A DNA stretch of 64,000 bases from Clostridia bacterium (GTDB lineage: Bacteria > Bacillota > Clostridia > Oscillospirales > Acutalibacteraceae), in contig JAFTLT010000017.1 in assembly GCA_017452785.1 (NCBI GenBank), positions 1 through 64,000 of the forward strand. Direction: 5' to 3'. This document shows, piece by piece, positions 1 to 8,624 of the stretch (the first letter of the stretch is position 1; every line of letters begins with the position of its first letter). The position numbers and the translations under genes are program-made. The notes beneath the pieces were generated by a model, which saw only the letters and a program-made list of their open reading frames with translations, was not told the DNA's origin and did no database searches.

Positions 1-61
1 GGCTCTTTGTCAATAGTTGGGGTAAAGAGTTAAAACAGAAATATCAAACAAGCAGTTGTAT

Positions 62-1276
62 TTAAGCAGCTGCTTGATTTTTGTTTAGTCTTTGATGAGA
101 GAATATATGTAAAATACGGTTTCTGAAACGTCTGAAATTTTTGTAACCGTAAGCATTTCGTTTTAGAACTTTGATTTTGTTGTTGCAACCTTCGGTAAAT
201 CCATTAGTAATAGGTGAAGATAAGGAATTAATAATACCCGTATACCAATTTTGCATAGTTTTGGCACATCTTTCAAAAGGTTCTAAACTACAACATTCGG
301 CATTTTGTATCCATTCAATTAAAGCAGATTTTGCTTTCTCAGGCTCTTTTGAATCGAGTATTTTAAGGAAGGCTTCTTTGTACCAATGAGCTCGGCTGAT
401 ATTGACAGAATAATAAAGCATAACATTTACTTGTTGTTTTTCTTCATCTTTTAAACTGTCATATCTCTTAATCAATAATGATCGTGAGCGTTTAAAGTAT
501 TTTCTTAACTTAGGTTCAAGTTTCTTTTGTTCCTCTTTTCTGATTCTTTCAAATGCCCATATAGCCTGTCTTATCCAATGATATTTGTCAACAATCTGAG
601 TTGCGTTTTTAAACCATGTATCAGAAGTTTTGGAATAAGGCTTCCACATATCACTTACAAAGAACTCAACTTTATCCCGATCTTCTTTGGATAACTGTTT
701 AAAATAGCTTGTCAGATAGCTGTCATACCGTTTTGGTAATATATCAAGAACTATTTTGTTGACAGGATCGGTAAGTATACATTGATATTTATCTTCTCTT
801 GTATTACCTTTAAATTCATCGATAGATAAAACAGCAGGCAGTTTTGCTTTTGGATAAGAAACTTTATCGAATATTCTGATAACTGTTGTAACTGATAAGT
901 TTACTTCTCTTGAAACACTTGTAAAGGAGCGTTCATCAGTTAATTTGTTGATTACATAAGCAGAAAGTCTATTTGTCATTCTATGATATTTAGGAAGAAA
1001 AGAATTGTTTTCAAAAAATCGTTTTCCGCAATGAGGACATCTGTATCTTCGTTTTCTTAAAACAATGTTGACAAGTTTTCCAAAAGCAGGAATATCCTTA
1101 ATTATCTGTTTGCGATAGTCGTGAATTGTATCAGTTGCGGTACCGCAACTGATACAATTATGCTTTTTCCTTTCAAGTTCAGCATAAATTGTCAGTTCTT
1201 TTTCGTTGCTTTCAACTTTTGTTATGATTACCCCTTGCAATCCGAGTACTTCCTGTGTAAAATGTGTGTAGAGCAT
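62..1276 (-). CDS. ISL3-family DDE transposase
   Basis: A 404-aa transposase that cuts and rejoins the ends of its own element. Two zinc-knuckle CxxC pairs lie at C41/C44 and C80/C83 (CPHCG), followed by a helix-turn-helix region near residues 115-140. The catalytic acidic residues of the DDE/RNase H fold are likely D153 (SIDEF), D209 (FVSDMW) and E362 (NGFTEGCNNKIK); the last motif is typical of ISL3. The length is normal for the family and there is no frameshift, so the enzyme looks intact. The ATG at 1276 follows a CGGAGGG ribosome site. Codons 40-51 form a perfect 36-bp palindrome (see findings). Confidence 0.93.
   Translation of the reverse strand: MLYTHFTQEVLGLQGVIITKVESNEKELTIYAELERKKHNCISCGTATDTIHDYRKQIIKDIPAFGKLVNIVLRKRRYRCPHCGKRFFENNSFLPKYHRMTNRLSAYVINKLTDERSFTSVSREVNLSVTTVIRIFDKVSYPKAKLPAVLSIDEFKGNTREDKYQCILTDPVNKIVLDILPKRYDSYLTSYFKQLSKEDRDKVEFFVSDMWKPYSKTSDTWFKNATQIVDKYHWIRQAIWAFERIRKEEQKKLEPKLRKYFKRSRSLLIKRYDSLKDEEKQQVNVMLYYSVNISRAHWYKEAFLKILDSKEPEKAKSALIEWIQNAECCSLEPFERCAKTMQNWYTGIINSLSSPITNGFTEGCNNKIKVLKRNAYGYKNFRRFRNRILHIFSHQRLNKNQAAA
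1124..1159. repeat. Perfect 36-bp palindrome inside the transposase gene
   Basis: The two 18-base halves, 1124-1141 and 1142-1159, are exact reverse complements about the centre GGT|ACC. The palindrome falls in frame on transposase residues 40-51, across the first zinc knuckle. Confidence 0.9.
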
Positions 1277-1464
1277 ATTTGGTCCCTCCGTTCATGGTTT
1301 CTCGACAATTCCATTTTAACGGATTTTTACCAATTATGCTCTACTTTTTTTATTTTATTTTTTCAGTAGGCTCTATTGGTTACCCCAACATTTATTATAG
1401 AGCCGATAAAAATAAAAATCCTGCAATCTCACAGAGTGCAGGAAATATATCATCAAGTATTTGA

Positions 1465-1572
1465 TTAATCTTTATCTTCTTCAGGTGCTTCGGTGTTATC
1501 ACTGCTTTTGAAAAGAGCAACTAATTTCATAATAAAATCAATGATAATCTGAATAAGCTCAGAGTAATTCAC
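1465..1572 (-). CDS. 35-aa amphipathic small peptide
   Basis: A short gene with a GTG start at 1572 behind a GGGGGA ribosome site; the ATG two bases upstream is out of frame and meets an immediate stop. Residues 4-22 (SELIQIIIDFIMKLVALFK) form one amphipathic helix, followed by an acidic tail rich in E and D. There is no signal peptide. The helix aligns closely with that of the 34-aa peptide at 45559-45663, which supports a real family. Its own promoter lies at 1616-1644 and it stands alone. The function is unknown; a membrane-active, signalling or regulatory peptide is possible but unproven. Confidence 0.7.
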   Translation of the reverse strand: MNYSELIQIIIDFIMKLVALFKSSDNTEAPEEDKD

Positions 1573-1615
1573 ATTGGTTCCCCCTTATCTATAATTGTGG
1601 TCTAACTACAGTAAT

Positions 1616-1644
1616 AGTATAACGCAACATTTCAATTTTGTCAA
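1616..1644 (-). promoter_or_regulatory. Sigma-A promoter of the 35-aa peptide gene
   Basis: On the minus strand TTGACA (1639-1644) is followed by a 17-nt spacer and TATACT (1616-1621), about 45 bases before the GTG start. Confidence 0.75.
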
Positions 1645-1725
1645 CAGTTTGTTAAAAATTAATTTACTTTTTACTTGACATTTTTTGGCTTATTGATAAG
1701 TTTTTGCACTTTTATTGAAATATTT

Positions 1726-1754
1726 GGGCGACACCCTTAAACAAAGTGTCGCCC
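1726..1754. terminator. Hairpin after the lipid kinase gene
   Basis: GGGCGACAC (1726-1734) pairs with GTGTCGCCC (1746-1754). It lies just beyond the stop of the minus-strand kinase gene. The T tract on that strand is weak, so termination is likely but not certain. Confidence 0.5.
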
Positions 1755-1761
1755 TATTGCT

Positions 1762-2766
1762 TTATTTGCTTTTTTTGCGTCCTTTTGCCTTTTTGGGAGC
1801 TTCCGGCTCGCTTTTTGCTTCTTCTGTCTGTTCGGCAGCAGGTTCACTGTGTTTGACGAAAAGGGGGCTTTCGTTGGTGCAGATGCGCACTGCACGCTCA
1901 AGCACATGAATCATAACCTCGCTGTGGCTGCCGCCGTATTCACCGTCAAGAGTCCAGTCAACTTCCTCATAGGGGGAGGTGATTTTGATTTTACTTGTTC
2001 TGAGATAGATAACTCTCTTGCCGTCATAATCCTGCTTCTGTGCTTTTCTGATAGTGGGGATAATGTCAAACAGACCCATTTCAGGCACAAGCAAAACCTC
2101 AAATATACCGTCATTGAGACGAACATCGTCTTCTATGAGCTTAAACATGCCTGCAACTGAGGTGGAATTTGACACGGCACCGAAGGAAAACTTGCCTTCA
2201 ATAACACCGCCATCATGCTCAATTCTCATAAATATGCCATGAACATCTTTAACTTCACCAAGGGCGGTGAAAACATAAGCAGCATGACCGAAACGGTTCT
2301 TGAGCTTCTGTGGGGTAGCATAGGAGCATTTTGTGAACGCACCGAAGGAGGCAACATAAGAGAAATATCTGTTGTTGAAAAGACCTATATCATAGTCATT
2401 TGTGTTGCCGCTGATAATTATGTCAGTTGCCTTTTTAACATCGGAGGGGATGCCTAAGGTTGAGGCAAGGTCGCAGGTTGTGCCTGTGGGAATATAGCCG
2501 ATAGGCACACGCTTGGGCATATCCATAACGCCATTGATGGTTTCATTGAGAGTGCCGTCACCGCCGCAGCAGACTACTAAATCCTTGCCCTCAAGCTCTC
2601 TTTTAACTATATTTGTGGCATCGCCCTGACATGTGGTGGTGCGCACTGTAAATTCATAATCGTTGTTTGAAAATTTATCAACTATATCAAATGTACCGGT
2701 TCTTGATTTGTTTTTGCCGGCGCAAGGGTTGACAATGAGTAAAACTTTTTTTCTGTCATTTTCCAT
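1762..2766 (-). CDS. YegS/DagK-family lipid kinase
   Basis: A 334-aa soluble kinase of the diacylglycerol kinase catalytic family, which phosphorylates a membrane lipid with ATP. In Firmicutes the DgkB type recycles diacylglycerol released during lipoteichoic acid synthesis. Visible motifs are NPCAGKNKS near residue 13, the nucleotide-binding GGDGTLNE at 68-75, and GYIPTGTTCDLA near 94-105. The C-terminus carries a low-complexity tail of about 35 residues (acidic, then lysine rich) that is longer than usual. It appears monocistronic, with a hairpin just past the stop. Family assignment is firm; the exact lipid substrate is not decided by sequence. Confidence 0.88.
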   Translation of the reverse strand: MENDRKKVLLIVNPCAGKNKSRTGTFDIVDKFSNNDYEFTVRTTTCQGDATNIVKRELEGKDLVVCCGGDGTLNETINGVMDMPKRVPIGYIPTGTTCDLASTLGIPSDVKKATDIIISGNTNDYDIGLFNNRYFSYVASFGAFTKCSYATPQKLKNRFGHAAYVFTALGEVKDVHGIFMRIEHDGGVIEGKFSFGAVSNSTSVAGMFKLIEDDVRLNDGIFEVLLVPEMGLFDIIPTIRKAQKQDYDGKRVIYLRTSKIKITSPYEEVDWTLDGEYGGSHSEVMIHVLERAVRICTNESPLFVKHSEPAAEQTEEAKSEPEAPKKAKGRKKSK

Positions 2767-2857
2767 AATGTTACACCGTGCGAATTAGCTTCGCTGTTCC
2801 TTTCTTCTTAGGTTTTGTTTAGCGTGTTTGAAGATGATACACCCTTTCTTAATTAAA

Positions 2858-2887
2858 ATAGTGCGGCAGAAGCTACTGTCGCACTAT
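2858..2887 (-). terminator. Intrinsic terminator downstream of the acidic repeat protein
   Basis: ATAGTGCG (2858-2865) pairs with CGCACTAT (2880-2887), extended by CAG/CTG inside. On the minus strand the stem is followed by TTTTAATT. It would end transcription of the gene that stops at 2959. Confidence 0.7.
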
Positions 2888-2958
2888 CATTTTACACTAT
2901 GATATTATAAAAGTCAAATAGAAAATCTATTTGTTACTAAATTGACATAAACATACTG

Positions 2959-5133
2959 TTATATACCGCTGAAAAGACCTTCCTCGATGTCGTCAGTGTC
3001 ATAATCGTAGCTGTCAGGCTCTTCATCGGAGTAGTCCTCAGGTTCATCTGTTTCATCCTCTTGGCTGTAGTGCTGAGAGTCGCCGTCAGAGTCAGAGTCC
3101 TCTGCCTCATAGTAAGGCTCGGTGTCTTTATCTGACTTTTTAATTTTTGGCACTATAAGGCACAGTAAAACCGCAAGAATAAGCAGGAGTAAAACAGCAT
3201 CGATGATTATGTAGTTATCACTGACAGGAGCAAGAATTGTGCCAAGACCCTTGTAGGTTCTGACGATTGCACCGAGAGTGTCTTCTCGCAAAACAAGAAT
3301 TCTGCCTGCTTCATTTTCAGCAATAAAAAGCACGTCGCCTGTCAGGTTATAGGTGCTGCCGCTGTGCTTGCCTATCATAAATTTATGAGATTCGTGGCTG
3401 ACATAAACGAATGAGTCTCCCTCGGCGGCATAGCTGTCATAGTCTTCAGTGATAACAAGGTCGCCCGCGTCCACACCGCTGAGTGAGAAGCTCTGCTCAG
3501 CAGAGAAGGCTCTGTATTTGTCACCGAAAAGCTTGCCTGTGTCAACGGCAATAACATTGCCCAAAACAGTGACGAGGCCTGTGCAGGCAACGAGAATAAC
3601 AAGGGCAAGTGAAAGGAAAATCTTTGAAATGACTGCTCCCTTTTTCTTTTTGGGTGTGGGAACATGTTTCTCGTCATAGGATCGAGCGTAAACCTCTTCA
3701 GTCACGGCCTCGCTGTACTCTGCCGAGTCATCTTGCGAAGCTGTTTCGTCTTCTGTTTCACTCTCAAAATCACCGCTCCAGTTGCCGCCTGTGTAGCTAC
3801 GCTTGCTCTCATCGGTAACTGAGAAAATATCGTCAAAGACCATTCCTGCCGTGGGGGATTCCTCTTGTGGTTCTCCCTCTGCAGGATAGATTATTTCTTC
3901 TTCATCCTCAGTGGGATAGATAACGTCTTCTTCAGGCTCTGTAGGATAAACAACATCTTCTCCATGTTCCGTGGGATAAGTACCCTCATCGGGCTCTGTG
4001 GGGTAAGCACCTTCTTCGGGCTCGGTGGGATAAGTGTCTTCCTCAGGTTCTGTGGGGTAAGTACCCTCATCGGGCTCGGTGGAATAAGTACCATCTTCCG
4101 GTTCTGCCTGAATGGTGTCGGTTGTTTCTTCCCCGGAAATATCAACATGGGTTTCCTCGGCAATTTCGCCGTCTTCGCCGAAGTCAAAATCAGCCTCTAT
4201 ATAATCGTAAAGGCTAAGGGGAGCAGCTTCCTCACTCTGTTGAGCTTCGTCGGAAGGTGCTGCGGCTTCTGCTTCGGTATAGTCGGAATATATATCTGTG
4301 GTAGGTTCGGTTTCTTCGCTGTCAGATGTTTCTTCACTAAGCACTTCAGCTACAGGCTCCTGACGGCGTTTTTTGAGTTTTGACCAGAAGCGGCTTTTTT
4401 TAGGCTTTTGATAGTCTTCGTCATCATCATAATAGCTGTCATCGTCAGACATAACACGAAGGTATTCGTTTATGAGGTCATTTCTTGCTGTGCTTGTTAT
4501 GCGCACAGAAGGAGTAACTTCGGCTTTGGCAGGTGCCGAATAAACCTCGTGCTGGGCCTGCTCGGTGGCAGCTCTTCTTTGCTGCTGCTCGGTGATTGAA
4601 AAGTCAGCAGGTTCTTCCTGCACAGCTTCTATGGTTTCTTCCTGTGGAATTTCTGCAGGAACCTCTGCCTTCTGTACGGGTGCAGAAGCTTCTATATTTT
4701 CCAATGCCTTGGGCCTTGTAACTGTAACTGCAGGCTCGGCTGCAACTGCAAGGTCAGGCTGAGTCAGGCTGAGAGGAACATCGCTTTTTTCGTCTTCCTC
4801 AGCTTTTACGGGAGTATGATAAAGGCTCTGTATGCTTGGTGCAGGGCGCTTGAGTTCTTTAGGTGCAGCTTTTGCTTTGGGTTGCTCCGGTTTAGCATAT
4901 CGCTTTAAAAAGTCATTGGCAATGTCAGCTATCTGTGAGTCATAAAGTTCCGGCTTTTTAGCCTGTGAAGCCTGCTGCTTAAGTTCGTCAAAAATATTCT
5001 GTGAAGGCGCTTGGGCTTGCGGTGCCTCATCGCTCAGACTCTTTGAGCCCGCTTTTATTGCTCTTTGAGCCTGCATAGCCTTATCGTAAACCTGATTGAG
5101 CTCACTCAGGCTTTTGGGTCTGTGATTAGCCAA
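2959..5133 (-). CDS. Large acidic membrane protein with YPTEP-type tandem repeats
   Basis: A 724-aa protein I cannot assign to a named family. Residues 1-340 are hydrophilic and rich in E, A and P. Residues of about 345-418 hold roughly nine tandem repeats of 9-11 aa around the core YPTEPEE. A transmembrane segment lies at about 503-535 and a second at about 633-655, enclosing a compact domain of about 100 residues. The tail is very acidic, ending in EEGLFSGI. The gene is 48 bp downstream of a DivIVA-like gene and probably co-transcribed, which suggests a role at the pole or septum. It is an integral membrane protein with large cytoplasmic disordered arms. Confidence 0.75.
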   Translation of the reverse strand: MANHRPKSLSELNQVYDKAMQAQRAIKAGSKSLSDEAPQAQAPSQNIFDELKQQASQAKKPELYDSQIADIANDFLKRYAKPEQPKAKAAPKELKRPAPSIQSLYHTPVKAEEDEKSDVPLSLTQPDLAVAAEPAVTVTRPKALENIEASAPVQKAEVPAEIPQEETIEAVQEEPADFSITEQQQRRAATEQAQHEVYSAPAKAEVTPSVRITSTARNDLINEYLRVMSDDDSYYDDDEDYQKPKKSRFWSKLKKRRQEPVAEVLSEETSDSEETEPTTDIYSDYTEAEAAAPSDEAQQSEEAAPLSLYDYIEADFDFGEDGEIAEETHVDISGEETTDTIQAEPEDGTYSTEPDEGTYPTEPEEDTYPTEPEEGAYPTEPDEGTYPTEHGEDVVYPTEPEEDVIYPTEDEEEIIYPAEGEPQEESPTAGMVFDDIFSVTDESKRSYTGGNWSGDFESETEDETASQDDSAEYSEAVTEEVYARSYDEKHVPTPKKKKGAVISKIFLSLALVILVACTGLVTVLGNVIAVDTGKLFGDKYRAFSAEQSFSLSGVDAGDLVITEDYDSYAAEGDSFVYVSHESHKFMIGKHSGSTYNLTGDVLFIAENEAGRILVLREDTLGAIVRTYKGLGTILAPVSDNYIIIDAVLLLLILAVLLCLIVPKIKKSDKDTEPYYEAEDSDSDGDSQHYSQEDETDEPEDYSDEEPDSYDYDTDDIEEGLFSGI

Positions 5134-5181
5134 TTAATATCACTTCCTTTGCTTGGGGTGTCAAGGGTACTCAGGTGCAGA

Positions 5182-5613
5182 TTAATACTGCAGTCCTTTC
5201 TCAACAACAACGCTGATCATTTCGTTAATTGCTTTAAGGTTATTCATGATGGTTGTGTTCTGTGTTCTTATCTCAACGCTGTTTTCCATAGCCTGGCGTT
5301 TGATTTCTCTTGCCTGTTCCTGGGCTTTTTCTATTATTTCACGGTTTCTGCGGTCAGCCTCAGCCTTTGACTGAGCAACTGTTTTTGAAAGCTCGCTGAA
5401 AACATTGGCAATAACATCGCTCTGGTTTTCTTCTGTGATTGTGAAGTAAAGACCGTAATCGTCAATGCTTTTTTTCAGCTCTTCATATTTTCTTTCCATT
5501 TCTTCGCCCCATGCAACAGCATTTGCATACTCCTGCTGAATCATGGTGATATATTTATTAACTTCCGTAATGTCATAGCCACGCTCGGTAACGGTGAAAT
5601 TAATTTCGGACAT
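5182..5613 (-). CDS. DivIVA-domain coiled-coil protein
   Basis: A 143-aa protein with the DivIVA N-terminal signature: residues 8-30 include RGYDITEVNKYI, the membrane-binding turn and start of the coiled coil. The rest is mostly charged coiled coil. DivIVA proteins bind negatively curved membrane at poles and septa and recruit partners. This one is shorter than classical DivIVA (about 165-230 aa) and lacks an obvious tetramerising tail, so it may be a GpsB-like or accessory paralogue. It has a ribosome site GGGAGT and a promoter at 5661-5689, and leads the two-gene unit with the acidic membrane protein. Confidence 0.82.
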   Translation of the reverse strand: MSEINFTVTERGYDITEVNKYITMIQQEYANAVAWGEEMERKYEELKKSIDDYGLYFTITEENQSDVIANVFSELSKTVAQSKAEADRRNREIIEKAQEQAREIKRQAMENSVEIRTQNTTIMNNLKAINEMISVVVEKGLQY

Positions 5614-5660
5614 TTATAATTCACTCCCTAAAAAATAATCATAATAATCCATTCTTTAAA

Positions 5661-5689
5661 ATTATACCTTATTATGAGGGAAAATTCAA
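5661..5689 (-). promoter_or_regulatory. Promoter of the DivIVA-like operon
   Basis: On the minus strand TTGAAT (5684-5689), 17-nt spacer, TATAAT (5661-5666), about 48 bases before the start codon. Confidence 0.7.
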
Positions 5690-5733
5690 CCTAATTAACA
5701 TAAAATTTATTAAATGAAGTCTTATTTGTTGTT

Positions 5734-7545
5734 TTATTCCACAGTGACAGATTTTGCAAGATTTCTCGGCTTGTCAATATCGCAGCCTCTTTTCAAAGCT
5801 GTGTAGTAGCTCATAAGCTGCAGCGGTACCGCCCCGACAAAGGGTGTGAAAATATCGCTTTGCTCACTGCCTGACGCAATGACAAAATCGCAGTCGGTAA
5901 GATTGCTTTTCAGCTTATCGGTTGTAATGGCAATAACGTATGCACCTCTTGCTTTAACCTCTTTAATTGCAGACAGGGTCTTTTTGAATATATCTTCACG
6001 AAGGCACACAGCAATAACAGGTGTGCCTTTTTCTATGAGTGAGATAGTTCCGTGCTTGAGCTCGCCTGCAGGATAAGCCTCACAGTGGATATAGCTGATT
6101 TCTTTCATTTTCAGTGCACCTTCCATTGAAAGGGCATAGTCAGTGTTTCTGCCTATAAAATAAATATGCTCACTGTTTTTTAGCAGCTCAGCAGCAGAAA
6201 GCGCATTTTCGTTTTGAGAGAGCTCTTTTTCGGCAAGTCGGGGCAAAGAAAGAATATCAGGAAAAAATCTGCTGTGTATATATTCGGTTTTGTCTGAGAT
6301 AAAATAAGCCAGCATATATAGCACAGCAAGCTGACAGATATATGCCTTTGTGGTGGCGACGGAAATTTCTGCGCCTGCCTGAGTGTAAATGACATAGTCT
6401 GCTTTGAGAGCAATCGCAGAGTTTTTAACATTGACAATTGCCAGAGTTTTTGCACCCTCAGCCTTTGCAAGTAATAAGGCGGCAAGAGAATCTGCTGTTT
6501 CACCGCTTTGACTGATTATAACAACAAGGCTGTTTTTTGAAAGCACTGTTTTTTCATAACGGAATTCGCTTGCGATATGAGCTGAGGTGTCAAGGCTGCT
6601 CAGCTGAGTGAAAATATATTTTGCACAAAGGGCTGCGTGATAGGCTGAGCCGCATGCAACAAGGTGTATTCTGTCGATAGCTTTCAGTTCCTTTTCTGTC
6701 GGGTTGAAATTGGGAAAAATAACATCGCCGTCTTTTATATATGCACTCAGGGTGTCTTTCAGAGCTTTCGGCTGCTCGTAGATTTCTTTGAGCATATAGT
6801 GGGGGAAATCGCCTTTATCAGATGAAGCGGTGCTGCTTGAAATATAGTGGGGGACTTTAGATATAGGCTTGCCGTCTTCGCTGAAAAAGTCAGCTTTATC
6901 TTTGGTGACAAGGGCAAGCTCGCCGTCACTTAGAAGATAGTATGAGCTGATACGGTTTTGGGCTGCAAGGGTATCGGAAAAAACAAAAAAGCCCTCCTCC
7001 CCACGGGCAACAATAAGCGGACTCGACTTTTTTGCGCACAGAATAGTTCCGGGAAAATCTCTGTGAATTACAGCAACAGCAAAGGATCCTTCAAGAGAAG
7101 CTGCAGTTTCTTTAAGGCAGGCAAGAGGGTCGCCCTTATAGTTTTTTTCAAGCAGCTGACTTATAACCTCTGTGTCTGTGTCAGATAAAAAACTGTAGCC
7201 GTCTTTTCTGAGGTCTGACTTTATTTTGTCACAGTTTTCTATAATTCCGTTGTGTACCACTGCAAACATTCCGTTTTCGCTTAAATGAGGGTGAGCGTTA
7301 AGCTGTGAGGGCTCGCCGTGGGTTGCCCAGCGTGTGTGGCCTATGCCTGTGGTTGCAGAGAAGCCCTCTGTTACCGCTTCTTCCAACACGGAAACCTTGC
7401 CCTTACGCTTGATAACAGATATGCCGCTTTCGTCAATGAGGGCAATGCCTGCAGAGTCATAGCCTCTGTATTCAAGCTTATGAAGGCCCTGCAAAAGATA
7501 GGGCACAGCGTTATTTTTGCCTGTATATCCGATAATTCCGCACAT
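5734..7545 (-). CDS. glmS: Glutamine-fructose-6-phosphate aminotransferase (isomerizing)
   Basis: A 603-aa cytosolic enzyme making glucosamine-6-phosphate from fructose-6-phosphate and glutamine, the first step toward UDP-GlcNAc and the cell wall. The N-terminus MCGIIGYTG exposes the catalytic Cys2 of the class II glutaminase domain, followed by GIGHTRWATHG. Two SIS sugar-isomerase domains fill residues of about 280-600, and the C-terminus KPRNLAKSVTVE is the conserved GlmS end. The length is standard. The ATG has a GGGAGA ribosome site. The leader is only about 100 bp, shared with the divergent ydcF gene, and shows no glmS ribozyme. Confidence 0.97.
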   Translation of the reverse strand: MCGIIGYTGKNNAVPYLLQGLHKLEYRGYDSAGIALIDESGISVIKRKGKVSVLEEAVTEGFSATTGIGHTRWATHGEPSQLNAHPHLSENGMFAVVHNGIIENCDKIKSDLRKDGYSFLSDTDTEVISQLLEKNYKGDPLACLKETAASLEGSFAVAVIHRDFPGTILCAKKSSPLIVARGEEGFFVFSDTLAAQNRISSYYLLSDGELALVTKDKADFFSEDGKPISKVPHYISSSTASSDKGDFPHYMLKEIYEQPKALKDTLSAYIKDGDVIFPNFNPTEKELKAIDRIHLVACGSAYHAALCAKYIFTQLSSLDTSAHIASEFRYEKTVLSKNSLVVIISQSGETADSLAALLLAKAEGAKTLAIVNVKNSAIALKADYVIYTQAGAEISVATTKAYICQLAVLYMLAYFISDKTEYIHSRFFPDILSLPRLAEKELSQNENALSAAELLKNSEHIYFIGRNTDYALSMEGALKMKEISYIHCEAYPAGELKHGTISLIEKGTPVIAVCLREDIFKKTLSAIKEVKARGAYVIAITTDKLKSNLTDCDFVIASGSEQSDIFTPFVGAVPLQLMSYYTALKRGCDIDKPRNLAKSVTVE

Positions 7546-7650
7546 AAAATATCTCCCTGAAATAAAAAATAATAAAAAAAGACTTTTTCTGTTACTTATT
7601 TTATGTTATACTTTAATATAATATCCTGATTTGTTTTAGGAGGATGGTTT

Positions 7651-8211
7651 ATGAATATGATAAAAGGTATGGCTTTTCTTGCAGCAGCAGGCGTGGCAGC
7701 CTTTGCCGAGGCAGAGTTCAAGGCTTCTTTCGGCAACACCTTCACTGCTCCCGATGTGCTGCTGATACTCGGCTGCAGAGTTAAGGGCGACACTCCTGAA
7801 GAAACTCTGCAGATGAGAATAAATAAGGCGGCAGAGTACCTGAAGGATAATAAAAATGTTGTGGCAATTGCCTGCGGAGGCATAGTTCACGACGATCAGA
7901 CCAAAAGCGAGGCTCAGGCTATTTTTGAGGGTCTCACCCAAAGAGGTGTGGAGGCTGAAAGAATTATTCTTGAGGATAAATCCACCACCACAAAAGAGAA
8001 TTTTATCAATGCAAAAAAGATAATTGACTCAATGGGGGATAACCTTAGTGTGGCTATGCTTTCGAGTGAATTTCATCTTTTAAGGGCAGAGCTGCTTGCA
8101 AAAAAATGCGGCTTGAATGTTACAACTGTTGCTGCACCCAGCCCTAAGGATTTAAGAGCGAAAAACTATGTCAGGGAGCTTTTCTGCTTCCCTGAGCTTC
8201 TTAAGAAATAA
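7651..8211 (+). CDS. YdcF/DUF218-family protein
   Basis: A 186-aa protein of the DUF218 (YdcF/ElyC/SanA) family, often linked to envelope homeostasis; the biochemical activity is poorly known. The core DVLLILGCRVKGDTPEE near residues 30-47, the GGIVHDDQTKSEA segment and EDKSTTTKENF are family hallmarks. The first 25 residues are mildly hydrophobic and could anchor the protein. The ribosome site is AGGAGG, seven bases before the ATG. It begins a plus-strand run with the SecB-like and DUF1292 genes. Confidence 0.85.
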   Translation: MNMIKGMAFLAAAGVAAFAEAEFKASFGNTFTAPDVLLILGCRVKGDTPEETLQMRINKAAEYLKDNKNVVAIACGGIVHDDQTKSEAQAIFEGLTQRGVEAERIILEDKSTTTKENFINAKKIIDSMGDNLSVAMLSSEFHLLRAELLAKKCGLNVTTVAAPSPKDLRAKNYVRELFCFPELLKK

Positions 8212-8228
8212 AGATAAGGAGATTTATT

Positions 8229-8624
8229 ATGGCAAGTGTTCAGATGCAGGCCTATAAGGTCAGCGAGGTTCAGTTTATAAATAAGGTACAGGGCAAACAG
8301 CAGCTGAAATTCAGCAATAAGGTGTCGTATAATGTGAGATATTCAAATAAGCAGTTCTGTGAGGGAAATCTCACTGTTGAGGTGCTTGACAAGGAAAACC
8401 CTGACACAATAAATATCAAAGTTACTCTTGTGGGTGCTTTCAGAATACTCAAGGATGTGGAAAAGGAATTTTTGCATGTGGAAACCTTTAAGGAGCTTTT
8501 TCCTCTTGCAAAGGCTTTTGTGCTCAATCTTTCAGTCAATGCAGGAATTCCTCCCATATATCTTCAGAATGTAAATATAGAAAATCAGGAAATTTACAGA
8601 ATGGAAATGGGCGGCGGTCAGTGA
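8229..8624 (+). CDS. SecB-like protein
   Basis: A 131-aa protein resembling the SecB export chaperone fold: a beta-rich N-terminal part and a C-terminal helix region with ELFPLAKAFVLNLSVNAG followed by PPIYLQNVNI, matching the SecB LFPYAR...FPxLxLxPVNF pattern. Classical SecB is proteobacterial, but SecB-like proteins occur in Firmicutes and in toxin-antitoxin-chaperone systems; no toxin-antitoxin pair is adjacent here. It starts 17 bp after the ydcF stop with an AAGGAG ribosome site. The family call is good; a chaperone function is inferred. Confidence 0.7.
   Translation: MASVQMQAYKVSEVQFINKVQGKQQLKFSNKVSYNVRYSNKQFCEGNLTVEVLDKENPDTINIKVTLVGAFRILKDVEKEFLHVETFKELFPLAKAFVLNLSVNAGIPPIYLQNVNIENQEIYRMEMGGGQ

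Larger units (their letters stand above)
1..1404 (-). mobile_element. ISL3-family insertion sequence, apparently complete
   Basis: The terminal inverted repeats are positions 1-25 and 1380-1404; 19 of 25 bases match once one end is reverse complemented, including the outer GGCTCT and the inner GTTGGGGTAA. They enclose one transposase gene on the minus strand. The right end can also fold on itself (GGCTCTA at 1369-1375 with TAGAGCC at 1398-1404). ISL3 elements usually make 8-bp target duplications. The base right of the element starts GATAAAAA (1405-1412), but the left flank lies outside the window, so this cannot be tested. Confidence 0.85.

Noticed and set aside
3865-4383. Long plus-strand frame of 172 codons opposite the acidic repeat protein
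   Set aside because: It mirrors the repetitive codons of the minus-strand gene, has no ribosome site, and shows low-complexity Cys/Phe/Gly-rich sequence.
7546-7650. glmS ribozyme upstream of glmS
   Set aside because: The shared intergenic space is only about 105 bp, AT rich, and lacks the ribozyme core and stem layout.
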